Below are positions 1 to 8,669 of a stretch of DNA of 64,000 nucleotides, in pieces. The stretch is taken from NCBI RefSeq assembly GCF_016783915.1, contig NZ_JADHVT010000001.1, positions 1 through 64,000 on the forward strand, read 5' to 3'. The stretch is from Acidovorax sp. (GTDB lineage: Bacteria > Pseudomonadota > Gammaproteobacteria > Burkholderiales > Burkholderiaceae_C). The notes under the pieces were generated by a model. It was not told where the DNA came from, did not search any database, and was given only the letters and a program-made list of their open reading frames with translations. Made by a program: the position numbers and the translations under genes. Each line of letters begins with the position of its first letter. Within the stretch, counting starts at the first letter, position 1.

Positions 1-273
1 CCGTTCTACCTGTTCATGGTGGCGCACGGCATCCACCAGCCCTGCGGGCAAAGTGGCGCCGTAGGGCCCTTCCCCAAAGCAGCAGGCGTCGCATCGGCCC
101 TGAACGGTTTCATGATGATGCTGGCGGCCTTTGCCATTGGCGGCTGGCTGGGGCTACGGCTCGATGGTACGGTGTGGCCGCTGGTCAACGGCATCTGGTT
201 CTGGTCGGTGGTGCTGGCCGTGATCTCGTGGACGCTGGTGCAGAAGTTTGGAGCGCCCCGTGAGCACGCCTGA
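1..273 (+). CDS. Bcr/CflA-family MFS efflux transporter, C-terminal fragment
   Basis: This is the 3' end of a gene whose start lies before the window; the frame is open from base 1 and stops at 271-273. About 90 residues are visible. The stretch [21 protein letters not shown] followed by ASALNGF matches the region before the eleventh membrane helix of Bcr/CflA drug exporters (E. coli Bcr has a similar PFP..AGTASSL segment). Two hydrophobic helices follow, with a short basic tail. It overlaps the miaA start by 14 bases, so the two are probably co-transcribed. The substrate cannot be inferred from this fragment. Confidence 0.8.
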   Translation, partial: PFYLFMVAHGIHQPCGQSGAVGPFPKAAGVASALNGFMMMLAAFAIGGWLGLRLDGTVWPLVNGIWFWSVVLAVISWTLVQKFGAPREHA

Positions 274-1261
274 CACTCTACCTACCATCGCCCTGGCGGG
301 CCCCACGGCGTCGGGCAAGACCGCCGGCGCGCTGGCGCTGGCCGCCGTGCTGGGCAAACAGGGCCGGCCGGTCGAGATCATCAGCGTGGACTCGGCCCTG
401 GTGTACCGGGGCATGGACATTGGCACGGCCAAGCCCACGCCCGACGAGCGCGCCGCCGTGCCACACCACCTCATCGACATCCGCGACCCGCTGCAGGCCT
501 ACAGCGCCGCCGAGTTTGTGCAGGACGCCACCCGGCTCATCGCCGAGATCCGCGCGCGCGGCGCACTGCCACTGCTGGTGGGCGGCACCATGCTGTACTT
601 CAAGGCGCTGTTTGATGGCATTGACGACATGCCCGCCGCCGACCCCGAGGTACGCGCCAAGATCGAAGCCCAGGCGGCCGAGTTGGGCTGGCCCGCCCTG
701 CATGCCGAGCTGGCGCGTGTGGACCCCGTGACGGCTGCACGCCTGGCCCCCGGCGACAGCCAGCGCATCCAGCGGGCACTGGAGGTATGGCATGTGTCAG
801 GCCAGCCGTTGTCGAGCTTTCACACTATCAAAAAGGTAGCAGGCAACACAAATAACACCGGCGCTAGCGCGCTTTTCTCCTTGGAGCCCGAGAACCGGGC
901 CTGGCTGCACGAGCGCATCGCCCAGCGTTTCGACACCATGCTGGCCGGAGGATTCATTGCCGAGGTGGCGGCCCTGCGCGTACGCGGTGACCTGCACCCC
1001 GACCTGCCCTCCATGCGCTGCGTAGGCTACCGGCAGGTGTGGGAAGAACTCGACTTCCAGGCCAGCCGTCCTTCAGGCACCCCGTTGAACACGGCCTTCC
1101 TGCGCGAACGCGGCATTGCCGCCACACGGCAACTGGCCAAGCGCCAGATCACCTGGCTGCGCAGCATGCCGCAGCGCCAAGCCATCGCCTGCGACCAACC
1201 CCATGCCGTGGCCACGCTGGTGCAGGCCGTGCTGCAACGCCTGAAGCAGCCCACGCCATGA
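260..1261 (+). CDS. miaA: tRNA dimethylallyltransferase MiaA
   Basis: MiaA transfers a dimethylallyl group to N6 of A37 in tRNAs that read UNN codons, the first step of ms2i6A formation in the cytoplasm. The P-loop GPTASGKT is at residues 14-21, followed by [16 protein letters not shown] and the HHLIDI motif of the family; GYRQVWE and KRQITWLR near the C-terminus are also typical. The GTG at 260 is chosen because GGAG at 250-253 sits just upstream; an in-frame TTG at 248 lies inside that site. The gene overlaps the preceding efflux gene, and its stop overlaps the next ATG (ATGA). About 16 residues from residue 189 on are encoded by a palindromic repeat and look like an insertion in a loop before the LFSLEP strand. 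Confidence 0.96.
   Translation: MSTPDTLPTIALAGPTASGKTAGALALAAVLGKQGRPVEIISVDSALVYRGMDIGTAKPTPDERAAVPHHLIDIRDPLQAYSAAEFVQDATRLIAEIRARGALPLLVGGTMLYFKALFDGIDDMPAADPEVRAKIEAQAAELGWPALHAELARVDPVTAARLAPGDSQRIQRALEVWHVSGQPLSSFHTIKKVAGNTNNTGASALFSLEPENRAWLHERIAQRFDTMLAGGFIAEVAALRVRGDLHPDLPSMRCVGYRQVWEELDFQASRPSGTPLNTAFLRERGIAATRQLAKRQITWLRSMPQRQAIACDQPHAVATLVQAVLQRLKQPTP
825..876. repeat. Dispersed palindromic repeat, copy 1 (inside miaA)
   Basis: CTATCAAAAAGGTAGCAGG and, 30 bases on, CGGCGCTAGCGCGCTTTT form an imperfect copy of the repeat family seen elsewhere in the window (core GCGCTAG with an outer CTATCAAAA). It is AT-richer than the surrounding gene and is translated in frame as part of MiaA. 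Confidence 0.7.
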
Positions 1262-1908
1262 CGCTGCTGCACGTGGAGAACCTGGGCAAGCACTACGGCA
1301 GCACGCCGGTGTTCGCCAACGTGCAGTTCACCGTGGCGCCGGGCGAGTTTGTGGCCATCGTGGGGGATTCGGGCGTGGGCAAGTCCACGTTGCTCAACTG
1401 CCTGGCGGGCCTCGACACCTGGGACACCGGCAGCATCACCCACGGCACCACCGACCTGAGCCAGTTGGACGACACCGCCCGCGCCCTGTGGCGTCGCGCG
1501 CAGGTGGGTTTTGTGTTCCAGGCCTTCCACGTGTTACCGCACCTGGACGTGGCACAGAACGTGGCCCTGCCGCTGATGCTGCTGGGCCAAAGTGATGCCG
1601 CCCGCGTGCAACACATGCTGGCCGCCGTGGGCCTGGAAGGGCTGGGTACACGGCTGCCGCAGCAGCTCAGCGGCGGGCAACTGCAGCGCGTGGCCATCGC
1701 CCGCGCACTGATACACCGCCCCGCCCTGCTGCTGGCCGACGAGCCCACCGGCAACCTCGATCCCACCACCGCCACGCGCGTGATGGACCTGCTGCTGGCG
1801 CAGACGCGCGAGCACGGCGCATCGCTGGTGCTGGTCACCCATTCCGACGCCGCCGCAGCGCGGGCCGACCGGGTGCTGCGCCTCACGGCCAGCGGCATCG
1901 CCGGTTAG
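1258..1908 (+). CDS. ABC transporter ATP-binding protein, LolD/MacB/AttE type
   Basis: A 216-residue ATPase with all nucleotide-binding motifs: Walker [10 protein letters not shown] (residues 36-44), signature LSGGQLQR near 138-145, Walker [13 protein letters not shown] near 156-167 and a switch histidine in VTHSD. Length and the DEPTGNLD sequence fit the LolD/MacB/FtsE class, which pairs with FtsX-fold permeases and uses ATP for extraction or mechanotransmission rather than simple import. Its ATG overlaps the miaA stop. The matching permease starts at 2593 on the same strand, beyond an antisense hsp20, and an AttH-like protein follows at 6430; together they resemble AttEFGH. The cargo is unknown. 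Confidence 0.9.
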   Translation: MTLLHVENLGKHYGSTPVFANVQFTVAPGEFVAIVGDSGVGKSTLLNCLAGLDTWDTGSITHGTTDLSQLDDTARALWRRAQVGFVFQAFHVLPHLDVAQNVALPLMLLGQSDAARVQHMLAAVGLEGLGTRLPQQLSGGQLQRVAIARALIHRPALLLADEPTGNLDPTTATRVMDLLLAQTREHGASLVLVTHSDAAAARADRVLRLTASGIAG

Positions 1909-2004
1909 GCCTCGAACGCCCCCAGCAGGGGCCGGACGAGGACTTCAAGCCGATCACGCAACCCAGCCCAGCGGTTCCGGCCAGAAGGGTTGTGTGAGCC
2001 GCGC

Positions 2005-2433
2005 TCACTCGATGTTCAGCCGCTGCGCCGCCTTGTTCACCTTCTTGGGGAGGTTCAGCGTCAGCACCCCGTTGTCGTACTTGGCCTTGGCCTGCGCTGC
2101 GTCCACATCTGCGGGCAGCTGAAAGCTGCGGGCCACGGCGCCGTAGTAGCGCTCGCTGCGCAGCACCTTCTCGCCCTCGCGCTTTTCATCGTGCTGGCGC
2201 ACCTCGGCGCGCAGGCTCACCACGTTGCCTTCGAGGGATACATGGATGTCCTCCTTGGCCACGCCGGGCACCTCGGCCTGCACCGTATAGCCGCTTTCGG
2301 TTTCTTTCACATCCACCTTGATCTGGCTGGGCGAAGGCAAGTTGTCGCCATGCAACGGGCGCACGTAAAAGCCGGGGGCAATGTCCTTGAAAAAGTCGTC
2401 AAACAGACTGCCACGGGTCACGAGAGAGTTCAT
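2005..2433 (-). CDS. Small heat shock protein, Hsp20/alpha-crystallin family
   Basis: A 142-residue ATP-independent holdase that would bind unfolding proteins in the cytoplasm. The alpha-crystallin domain spans roughly residues 38-135: it begins with a VDVKETESGYTVQAEVPG strand, continues through the VSLRAEVRQ region, and ends with the family signature DNGVLTLNLPKK. The N-terminal arm is short and the tail ends QRLNIE. Start: ATG at 2433 with CAGGAG nine bases upstream. It lies antisense between an ABC ATPase gene and its likely permease gene. A sigma-32-like promoter is visible upstream, consistent with heat induction. Confidence 0.93.
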   Translation of the reverse strand: MNSLVTRGSLFDDFFKDIAPGFYVRPLHGDNLPSPSQIKVDVKETESGYTVQAEVPGVAKEDIHVSLEGNVVSLRAEVRQHDEKREGEKVLRSERYYGAVARSFQLPADVDAAQAKAKYDNGVLTLNLPKKVNKAAQRLNIE

Positions 2434-2501
2434 GGTTTTGGCTCCTGAAAAGGGGTTGAAACAGACAGCTGAGCCAGCGCAGGAGGGCGGGCCCTGACTC
2501 C

Positions 2502-2531
2502 AAGATAGGCCTGCGGTATCGCGGCTTCAAG
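2502..2531 (-). promoter_or_regulatory. Candidate sigma-32 (heat shock) promoter of hsp20
   Basis: On the minus strand the sequence reads CTTGAAG (2531-2525), a 15-base spacer, then CCTATCTT (2509-2502). This is close to the RpoH consensus CTTGAAA-N11-16-CCCCATNT. It lies about 70 bases upstream of the hsp20 ATG, between hsp20 and the divergent permease gene. Confidence 0.65.
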
Positions 2532-2592
2532 GGGGTTGAAATGCAAGGTTGATGTGCGTCAAAAACCCAGGCTCCCGACGCCTGCGGCCACA

Positions 2593-5277
2593 ATGCAGGC
2601 CATGCTCGCCCTGCTCCGCACCTTCTCCTGGCAAGACCTGCGCCACCACCCCTGGCGCAGCGCCGCAGCGGTGGCGGCCGTGATGCTGGGTGTGGCGCTG
2701 GCGTTTGCGGTGCATGTGATCAATGCGTCGGCGCTGGACGAGTTCTCGCAGGCTGTGCGCGCTGTCAACGGCCAGCCCGACCTGGAGCTGCGCGCCATGC
2801 AAGGCAGCCTGCCCGAGGCGCTGTATGAACGCCTGGCCACCGACCCACAGGTGGCCCGCGCCAGCCCGCTGCTGGAGCTGTCGGCCATGGCGCAGGCAAG
2901 CACTACCAATGCCAATGCCAAAGCACATAGCGCACCCTGGCGCACCCCGCTGCGCGTGCTGGGCGCCGATGCCTTGCTGCTGCCCACCATGGCGCCGGCA
3001 CTGATGCCACGCCCGTGGGACAGCGCCGACCGCTTCGCCCTCTTCGCACCCGCCACGGTGTTCCTCAACACGGCAGCGCTGCAGGCACTGGGGCTTTCTG
3101 CCGCCGCTCCAGCACCATCGTCGCTCCTGCCCCGCCTCACGCTGCAGGTGGGTTTACAACAGGCGCTCATGGTGCAGGTGGCAGGCACCGTGACCGCCGG
3201 CGGCGCGCCGCTGGCCGTGATGGACATTGGCGCTGCGCAAGACCTGTTGGGCCGCGCAGGCGCACTCACCCGCATCGACTTGCAACTGCAGCCTGGCACC
3301 GACCGCACTGCGTGGGAGACCACACTGCGCGCGCAGCCCGGCTGGCCTGCCAACCTGGTGCTGGCGCAGCCTGGCGATGCCACCCAGCGCATCAGCAACC
3401 TGTCGCGCGCCTATCGGGTCAACCTGACGGTGCTGGCGCTGGTGGCACTGTTCACCGGGGCGTTTCTGGTGTTCTCGGTACTGGCCCTCAGCGTGGCGCA
3501 GCGCGGGCCGCAGTTTGCGCTGCTGGCCGTGCTGGGCGCCACACCGCGCCAGCGGCTGGCACTGGTGCTGGCAGAGTCGGCAGCGCTGGGCTTGCTGGGC
3601 AGCGTGCTGGGCATAACGCTAGGTACCGCGCTGGCGGCCACGGCGCTGCAACTGCTGGGCGGCGACCTGGGCGGCGGCTACTTTGCGGGCGTGCGGCCCG
3701 CGCTGCAATGGAGCGCCCCCGCCGCCCTGGTGTACGGCGCACTGGGCGTGGCGGCCGCCTTGGCGGGTGGCTGGTGGCCCGCCCGCGCCGCGCAGACCCT
3801 GCCCCCGGCCCAGACCCTGAAGGGCCTCGGCGCCGCAGCCAGCCAGGCGGACAAGGGCACTGTTGGTATCGTTTTGATAGCTACCGGGGCACTGTTGACT
3901 TGCGCCCCACCCATATTTGGCATTCCACTGGCCGCCTATGTGGCCATCGCGCTGCTGCTGGTGGGCGGCATCGCACTGCTGCCCTGGGGCATGGCGCGGT
4001 TGCTGGCGTGGCTGCAGCCCCTGGCCGCGCGCCACGCGCTGCCACTGCTGGCGCTGGAGCGCGCGCGGCGCATGCGGGGCAGCGCGGCCATCGCGGTGGG
4101 CGGTGTGGTCGCGTCCCTCAGCCTGGCCGTGGCGCTGACGGTGATGGTGTCCAGCTTTCGCGGCTCGGTCACGCAGTGGCTGGACGCGGTGCTGCCGTCG
4201 CCGCTGTATGTGCGCTCGGCACTCAGTGCGGGTGGCACGGGCGGCGGCGAGGCAGCGTTACTGCCCGCAGGTTTTGCCGAAGCGGTGGGCCAGTTGCCGG
4301 GGTTGGACCGCGTGCAGCCCCTGCGCGCCAGCCCGCTGCAGTTGTCCCCCACGCTGCCTGCCCTCACGGTGCTGAGCCGCCCCCTCGGCGATGAGCCGGC
4401 ACAGACCCTGCCCCTGGTGGGCGAGGCCCTGCCCGTGCCCCCCGGCCGCACGGGCGTGTACATCAGCGAAGCCGTGGTGGACCTGTACGCCCTGCGCCCC
4501 GGCATGGATTGGCCCGCACTTTCCAAGGCTTTTAGCCCTCAAGCGCTAGAGAATCATGCGCCAGCAGCTATCTTTTATATAGCAGGCATCTGGCGGGACT
4601 ACGCCCGGCAAACCGGCGCCGTGGTGATGGACCGCGCGGTGTGGCTGCGCCTGACCGGCGACGCCCGCACCAGCGACCTGGCCCTGTGGCCCAGTGAGGG
4701 CATCGATGTGTCTGCCTTGCAGGCGTCCATCCACGCGCTCGCTGCGACGCAAGCTGGTCGCCAGCCCTCCATTGCGGCGGGTGCAGCCACTGGCGACGGC
4801 AACGAGGCCCTGGTGGAATTCAGCTCGGCGGCCACCATCCGCGAACGCTCGCTGCGCATCTTCGACCGCAGCTTTGCCGTCACCTACTGGCTGCAGGCCG
4901 TGGCCATCGGCATCGGCCTGTTCGGCGTGGCCGCCAGCTTCAGCGCCCAGGTGCTAGCACGCCGCAAGGAGTTTGGCCTGCTCGCCCACCTGGGCCTCAC
5001 CCGGCGGCAGATCTTGACTGTGGTGGCGGGTGAAGGGGCTGCGTGGACCGCCGTGGGTGCTGCTGAGGGTGTGCTGCTGGGGCTGGCCGTGTCGGTGGTG
5101 CTGGTGCACGTGGTCAACCCGCAGAGTTTTCACTGGACGATGGATTTGGCGGTGCCGGGTTGGAGGTTGCTGGGGCTGTGTGCTGCCGTTGTTGTGTCGG
5201 GCACGGTCACCGCATGGCTGACGGGCCGGGCGGCGGCGGGAAGGGATGCGGTGATGGCGGTGAAGGAGGATTGGTGA
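2593..5277 (+). CDS. FtsX-fold ABC transporter permease (AttF/AttG-like fusion)
   Basis: An 894-residue inner-membrane protein with two FtsX-type permease halves. A first helix lies near residues 16-36. A large periplasmic region follows. A three-helix FtsX bundle spans about 276-400, with [11 protein letters not shown] between helices. More helices occur near 438-470 and 505-530. A second periplasmic domain runs to about 755. A closing FtsX bundle contains [18 protein letters not shown], the cytoplasmic loop typical of the family. The ATG at 2593 is preferred over the upstream TTG at 2536 because homology-like sequence begins there; 2602 is also possible. It probably works with the ATPase at 1258. 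Two short in-frame segments, near residues 423-442 and 646-664, derive from palindromic repeats. Confidence 0.9.
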   Translation: MQAMLALLRTFSWQDLRHHPWRSAAAVAAVMLGVALAFAVHVINASALDEFSQAVRAVNGQPDLELRAMQGSLPEALYERLATDPQVARASPLLELSAMAQASTTNANAKAHSAPWRTPLRVLGADALLLPTMAPALMPRPWDSADRFALFAPATVFLNTAALQALGLSAAAPAPSSLLPRLTLQVGLQQALMVQVAGTVTAGGAPLAVMDIGAAQDLLGRAGALTRIDLQLQPGTDRTAWETTLRAQPGWPANLVLAQPGDATQRISNLSRAYRVNLTVLALVALFTGAFLVFSVLALSVAQRGPQFALLAVLGATPRQRLALVLAESAALGLLGSVLGITLGTALAATALQLLGGDLGGGYFAGVRPALQWSAPAALVYGALGVAAALAGGWWPARAAQTLPPAQTLKGLGAAASQADKGTVGIVLIATGALLTCAPPIFGIPLAAYVAIALLLVGGIALLPWGMARLLAWLQPLAARHALPLLALERARRMRGSAAIAVGGVVASLSLAVALTVMVSSFRGSVTQWLDAVLPSPLYVRSALSAGGTGGGEAALLPAGFAEAVGQLPGLDRVQPLRASPLQLSPTLPALTVLSRPLGDEPAQTLPLVGEALPVPPGRTGVYISEAVVDLYALRPGMDWPALSKAFSPQALENHAPAAIFYIAGIWRDYARQTGAVVMDRAVWLRLTGDARTSDLALWPSEGIDVSALQASIHALAATQAGRQPSIAAGAATGDGNEALVEFSSAATIRERSLRIFDRSFAVTYWLQAVAIGIGLFGVAASFSAQVLARRKEFGLLAHLGLTRRQILTVVAGEGAAWTAVGAAEGVLLGLAVSVVLVHVVNPQSFHWTMDLAVPGWRLLGLCAAVVVSGTVTAWLTGRAAAGRDAVMAVKEDW
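3861..3920. repeat. Dispersed palindromic repeat, copy 2 (degenerate, inside permease)
   Basis: CGTTTTGATAGCTACCGG matches the outer half-site (TTTTGATAGCT) of the family. The second half is poorly preserved, ending near CATATTTGG. It is translated in frame as [17 protein letters not shown] of the permease. Confidence 0.5.
4528..4583. repeat. Dispersed palindromic repeat, copy 3 (inside permease)
   Basis: GCTTTTAGCCCTCAAGCGCTAG and ATGCGCCAGCAGCTATCTTT lie 8 bases apart and match both arms of the repeat family. It is AT-rich against a GC-rich gene and is read through in frame ([19 protein letters not shown]). Confidence 0.7.
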
Positions 5278-5293
5278 AGATACGAGCTACCCC

Positions 5294-6409
5294 ATGGAAC
5301 ACCGCGACAATGCAACTATGTCTTTTCAACAGAACACCTCCGGACCTTGCCACCCTCAAGATCGCGCCCCCTGGCTGCACGAAGCCATCGCCCGCATCGA
5401 AGCAGACTACCAGCGCAGCGCCGACACCCACCTGATCCCGCTGCGCCTGCCCGCGTTTGCCGCACATGGCATTGACCTGTACCTCAAGGACGAATCCACC
5501 CACCCCACGGGCAGCCTGAAGCACCGGCTGGCGCGGTCGTTATTTTTGTATGCGCTGTGCAATGGCTGGGTGCATGAGGGCTCGACCATCGTCGAGTCGT
5601 CCAGCGGCTCTACGGCGGTGAGTGAGGCCTACTTTGCGCGGCTGCTGGGGCTGCCGTTTGTGGCGGTGATGCCGCGCAGCACCTCGCCCGAGAAGATCGC
5701 GCAGATCGAATTCCACGGCGGGCGCTGCCACTTTGTGGACAGTGCAGGCGCGGTGTATGACGCGGCCCGTGCGATTGCCGAGGAGACAGGCGGCCACTAC
5801 ATGGACCAGTTCACGTATGCCGAGCGCGCGACTGACTGGCGCGGCAACAACAACATTGCCGAGAGCATGTTCACGCAGATGGCGCGCGAGCCGCACCCTG
5901 TGCCGCGCTGGATTGTGGTGGGTGCAGGCACAGGCGGCACCAGCGCCACCATTGGCCGCTATGTGCGCTACCAGCGCCATGCCACGCAGGTGTGTGTGGC
6001 CGACCCGGCGGGGTCGGTATTCAGCGCGTACCACCGTACGGGCGACGCGGCGCTGACGGCGCCGGGATCCCGCATTGAAGGCATTGGGCGCCCACGGGTG
6101 GAGCCGAGCTTTATCCGCACACTGGTAGACCGCATGGTGGATGTGGCGGACTGCGAGTCCATCGCCGCCATGCGCGCGCTTTCGCAGTTGCTGGGGCGGC
6201 GCGTGGGGCCGTCCACGGGCACCAACTTTGTGGCCATGCTCACACTGGCCAGCGAGATGCGCGAGCGGGGCGAGCGCGGCTCCATCCTGTCGCTGCTGTG
6301 TGATGCGGGCGAACGGTACTTGCCCACGTATTTCGACACCGAATGGGTGGACCGCACGTTTGGCGACTGCTCGGCCGCGCAGCAGAAGATGGACGCACTG
6401 ATCGGCTGA
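5294..6409 (+). CDS. PLP-dependent cysteine synthase-like enzyme (Cds1 type)
   Basis: A 371-residue fold-type II PLP enzyme. The PLP lysine is expected at K76 in [10 protein letters not shown] serine-rich substrate loop follows ([10 protein letters not shown]), and [14 protein letters not shown] provides the phosphate-binding glycine loop. The long spacing and the [11 protein letters not shown] and [22 protein letters not shown] segments match, from memory, the L-cysteine desulfhydrase Cds1 branch rather than CysK or CysM. The likely reaction is conversion of cysteine to H2S, ammonia and pyruvate, but a synthase role cannot be excluded. The start is uncertain: ATG at 5294 or ATG at 5318; AAGGAGG lies at 5263-5269. 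It sits between the permease gene and the attH-like gene, on the same strand. Confidence 0.82.
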   Translation: MEHRDNATMSFQQNTSGPCHPQDRAPWLHEAIARIEADYQRSADTHLIPLRLPAFAAHGIDLYLKDESTHPTGSLKHRLARSLFLYALCNGWVHEGSTIVESSSGSTAVSEAYFARLLGLPFVAVMPRSTSPEKIAQIEFHGGRCHFVDSAGAVYDAARAIAEETGGHYMDQFTYAERATDWRGNNNIAESMFTQMAREPHPVPRWIVVGAGTGGTSATIGRYVRYQRHATQVCVADPAGSVFSAYHRTGDAALTAPGSRIEGIGRPRVEPSFIRTLVDRMVDVADCESIAAMRALSQLLGRRVGPSTGTNFVAMLTLASEMRERGERGSILSLLCDAGERYLPTYFDTEWVDRTFGDCSAAQQKMDALIG

Positions 6410-6429
6410 CGCTCGCTTCCCTCCGCACC

Positions 6430-7599
6430 ATGCCCTTTTCTGCTTTGCCTCCAGGCCTCTTGCCGCTGCCACTCGGCCTCACGGTTACTCGCCGGCGGTT
6501 TCTGGCCACGCAGGTGCCGTTGGGCCTGACGGCAATTAGTGCTGCGGGGTGGTTACCCGATGCAGCGTATGCGTTACCCGCACGCACGTTGAGCTTTCCG
6601 CGTGACCACGGTAGCCACCCGGAGCTGCGCACCGAGTGGTGGTACATCACCGGCCACGTACAGGCGCAGGGGCAGCCATGGGGGTTTCAGATCACGTTCT
6701 TTCGCTCGCGGGTCGATGGCACGCAGCGGCTGCAGTCGGCCTTTGCGGCCAAACACTTGCTGTTTGCGCACGCTGCGATCACCGATGTGCGCGGCCAGCG
6801 ACTGCTGCACGACCAGCGAATTGCGCGTGCAGGTTTTGGTGTGGCGCAGGCCAGTGAGGCCGACACCCGCATCCGGCTACAGGACTGGACGCTGGAGCGC
6901 AGTGACGCGGCCCGCAGTACGCCCGCAGGTGCACGAAGCCGCTACACCACCCACGTTGCGGGCAGCGAGTTTGATCTGGACCTGGTGTTCGATGGCACCC
7001 AGCCCGTGCTGCTGCAAGGGCAGCAGGGGCTGTCGCGCAAGGGGCCGGACGCCGAGCAGGCCAGCTACTACTACAGCCAGCCACAACTCACTGTCAGCGG
7101 CACCTTGACGGTGGGGGGCAAACGCATGGCTGTCGCGCCGGACACCGGCCGCGCCTGGATGGACCACGAATGGAGCGAGGCGCTGCTGCACCCCGAGGCC
7201 CAGGGGTGGGACTGGATCGGCATGAACCTGCACGACGGCAGCGCGCTGACAGCCTTCCGCCTGCGGCGGGCTGATGGCACTGCGTTGTGGGCGGGGGGGT
7301 CGTGGCGGGCGCCCGGGCAGCCGGTGCAGGTGTTTGATGCGCGGTCTGTGGTGTTCACCCCCCTGCGCTGGTGGGCCAGCCCTCGCAGTGGCGCGCGCTA
7401 CCCAGTGCAATGGCGGGTGCAGACGCCAGCAGGCGCCTTTGAGGTGAACGCGCTGCTGGACAGCCAGGAGCTGGACAGCAGCGGATCAACGGGCGCCATC
7501 TACTGGGAAGGGCTGTCGGACCTGGTGAGCGTTACAGGTCAGCCCTTAGGCAGGGGCTACCTGGAGATGACCGGATACGCAAAACCGCTGCGCCTGTAA
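6430..7599 (+). CDS. AttH-like lipocalin-domain protein (CrtC/hydroxyneurosporene synthase family)
   Basis: A 389-residue exported protein. The N-terminus carries a twin-arginine signal (TRRRFLATQ near residues 20-28, then a hydrophobic stretch and ALPA). The mature part starts with HPELRTEWWYITGH, the hallmark of the AttH/carotenoid 1,2-hydratase lipocalin-like family; later motifs are AWMDHEWSEALL, GWDWIGMNL and YWEGL. AttH-type proteins usually accompany an ABC ATPase and FtsX permease, here at 1258 and 2593, so I infer a periplasmic partner of that transporter. A carotenoid hydratase activity is not implied: no carotenoid genes are present. ATG at 6430 is preferred over further upstream starts because the signal peptide begins there. 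Confidence 0.85.
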   Translation: MPFSALPPGLLPLPLGLTVTRRRFLATQVPLGLTAISAAGWLPDAAYALPARTLSFPRDHGSHPELRTEWWYITGHVQAQGQPWGFQITFFRSRVDGTQRLQSAFAAKHLLFAHAAITDVRGQRLLHDQRIARAGFGVAQASEADTRIRLQDWTLERSDAARSTPAGARSRYTTHVAGSEFDLDLVFDGTQPVLLQGQQGLSRKGPDAEQASYYYSQPQLTVSGTLTVGGKRMAVAPDTGRAWMDHEWSEALLHPEAQGWDWIGMNLHDGSALTAFRLRRADGTALWAGGSWRAPGQPVQVFDARSVVFTPLRWWASPRSGARYPVQWRVQTPAGAFEVNALLDSQELDSSGSTGAIYWEGLSDLVSVTGQPLGRGYLEMTGYAKPLRL

Positions 7600-7611
7600 A
7601 GGCAGCAGCGG
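7585..7611. terminator. Hairpin at the end of the attH-like gene
   Basis: CCGCTG-C-GCCT, loop GTAA, AGGC-AG-CAGCGG forms a strong GC-rich hairpin that includes the stop codon of the attH-like gene. It is followed by CTTGGTGTT rather than a clear T-run, so an intrinsic terminator is possible but not certain. The convergent liv operon ends at 7656. Confidence 0.4.
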
Positions 7612-7655
7612 CTTGGTGTTCAAAGGATACCGCTAGAACAGGCGGCGTCACATCC

Positions 7656-8657
7656 TCAATGCTTGGCGGAGTTGCCTGCGCGGCGCTGTGCCAGCCAGGC
7701 GATGATCTCGCCCATGATGCCGCGGCGGAAGGCCAGCACGCAGATCACGAAGATCAGACCCGTGACCATGGTGACGGATTCACCCAAGGTCTTGAACCAT
7801 TCCACGCTGGTCAGTGCAGCCAGCAGGTTGCCGAACTCGCCAATCTTGTTCTCCAGCAGCACCACCACTGCCGAGCCGATGAGCGGGCCTGACAGCGTGC
7901 CCAGGCCGCCCACCAGTGTCATCAGGATGACCTGGCCCGAGGCGGTCCAGTGCACATCGGACAGCGTGGCAAAGCCCAGCACCAGGGTCTTGAGAGAGCC
8001 TGCCAGACCCGCCAGAGCCGCCGACAGCACAAAGGCCAGCAGCTTGAAACGGTGCGTGTCGTAGCCCAGCGAGATGGCGCGGGGCTCGTTCTCCTTGATG
8101 CCTTTGAGCACCTGGCCGAACGGCGAGTGGATGGTGCGCACGATCAGCAAGAAGGCGGCGACCACGATGACCAGCGCCACATAGTACATCACCAGATCGC
8201 TTTGCAAATCGATCAAGCCAAACAGCTTGCCGCGCGGCACGCCTTGCAGGCCGTCCTCACCTCCCGTGAAGGGTGCTTGCAGACAGGCAAAGAACAGCAT
8301 CTGCGCCAGCGCCAATGTGATCATGGAGAAGTAGATACCCTGGCGGCGAATGGCCAGCCAGCCAAACAGCAGGCCCAGCAGCGCGCCACCAGCGGTGCCG
8401 AGCAGCAGGCCCACTTCAGGGGTCAGGCCCCACACCTTGATGGCGTGGCCGGCCACGTAGGCCGCGCCCCCCAGAAAGGCTGCATGGCCAAAGGACAGCA
8501 GACCGGTGTAACCGAGCAGCAGGTTGAACGCGGAAGCAAACAGTGCAAAGCACATGAGCTTCATCACGAAGACGGGATAGGCGCCGAGAAAAGGCGCGGC
8601 AATGAGGGCCAGCAACAGCAGGCCGTAACCAATGGTGGCAGTGTTCTTGGAATTCAT
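7656..8657 (-). CDS. livM: Branched-chain amino acid-type ABC transporter permease LivM
   Basis: A 333-residue inner-membrane permease of the hydrophobic amino acid uptake family. Several hydrophobic helices are visible, with the family pattern LLLGYTGLLSFGHAAFLG near residues 46-63 and LKGIKENEPRAISLGYD near 185-201, the cytoplasmic loop that contacts the ATPases. It is the last gene of a five-gene liv cluster read livG-livF-binding protein-livH-livM, 12 bases after livH. Substrates could be branched-chain amino acids, amides or other small solutes; the sequence does not decide this. Confidence 0.92.
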   Translation of the reverse strand: MNSKNTATIGYGLLLLALIAAPFLGAYPVFVMKLMCFALFASAFNLLLGYTGLLSFGHAAFLGGAAYVAGHAIKVWGLTPEVGLLLGTAGGALLGLLFGWLAIRRQGIYFSMITLALAQMLFFACLQAPFTGGEDGLQGVPRGKLFGLIDLQSDLVMYYVALVIVVAAFLLIVRTIHSPFGQVLKGIKENEPRAISLGYDTHRFKLLAFVLSAALAGLAGSLKTLVLGFATLSDVHWTASGQVILMTLVGGLGTLSGPLIGSAVVVLLENKIGEFGNLLAALTSVEWFKTLGESVTMVTGLIFVICVLAFRRGIMGEIIAWLAQRRAGNSAKH

Positions 8658-8669
8658 GCTGGCAGCCCC

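Noticed and set aside
6430-7599. Carotenoid 1,2-hydratase function for the AttH-like protein
   Set aside because: The family name is often transferred to AttH proteins, but there are no carotenoid genes here and the Tat signal and ABC neighbours point to a transporter-linked role.
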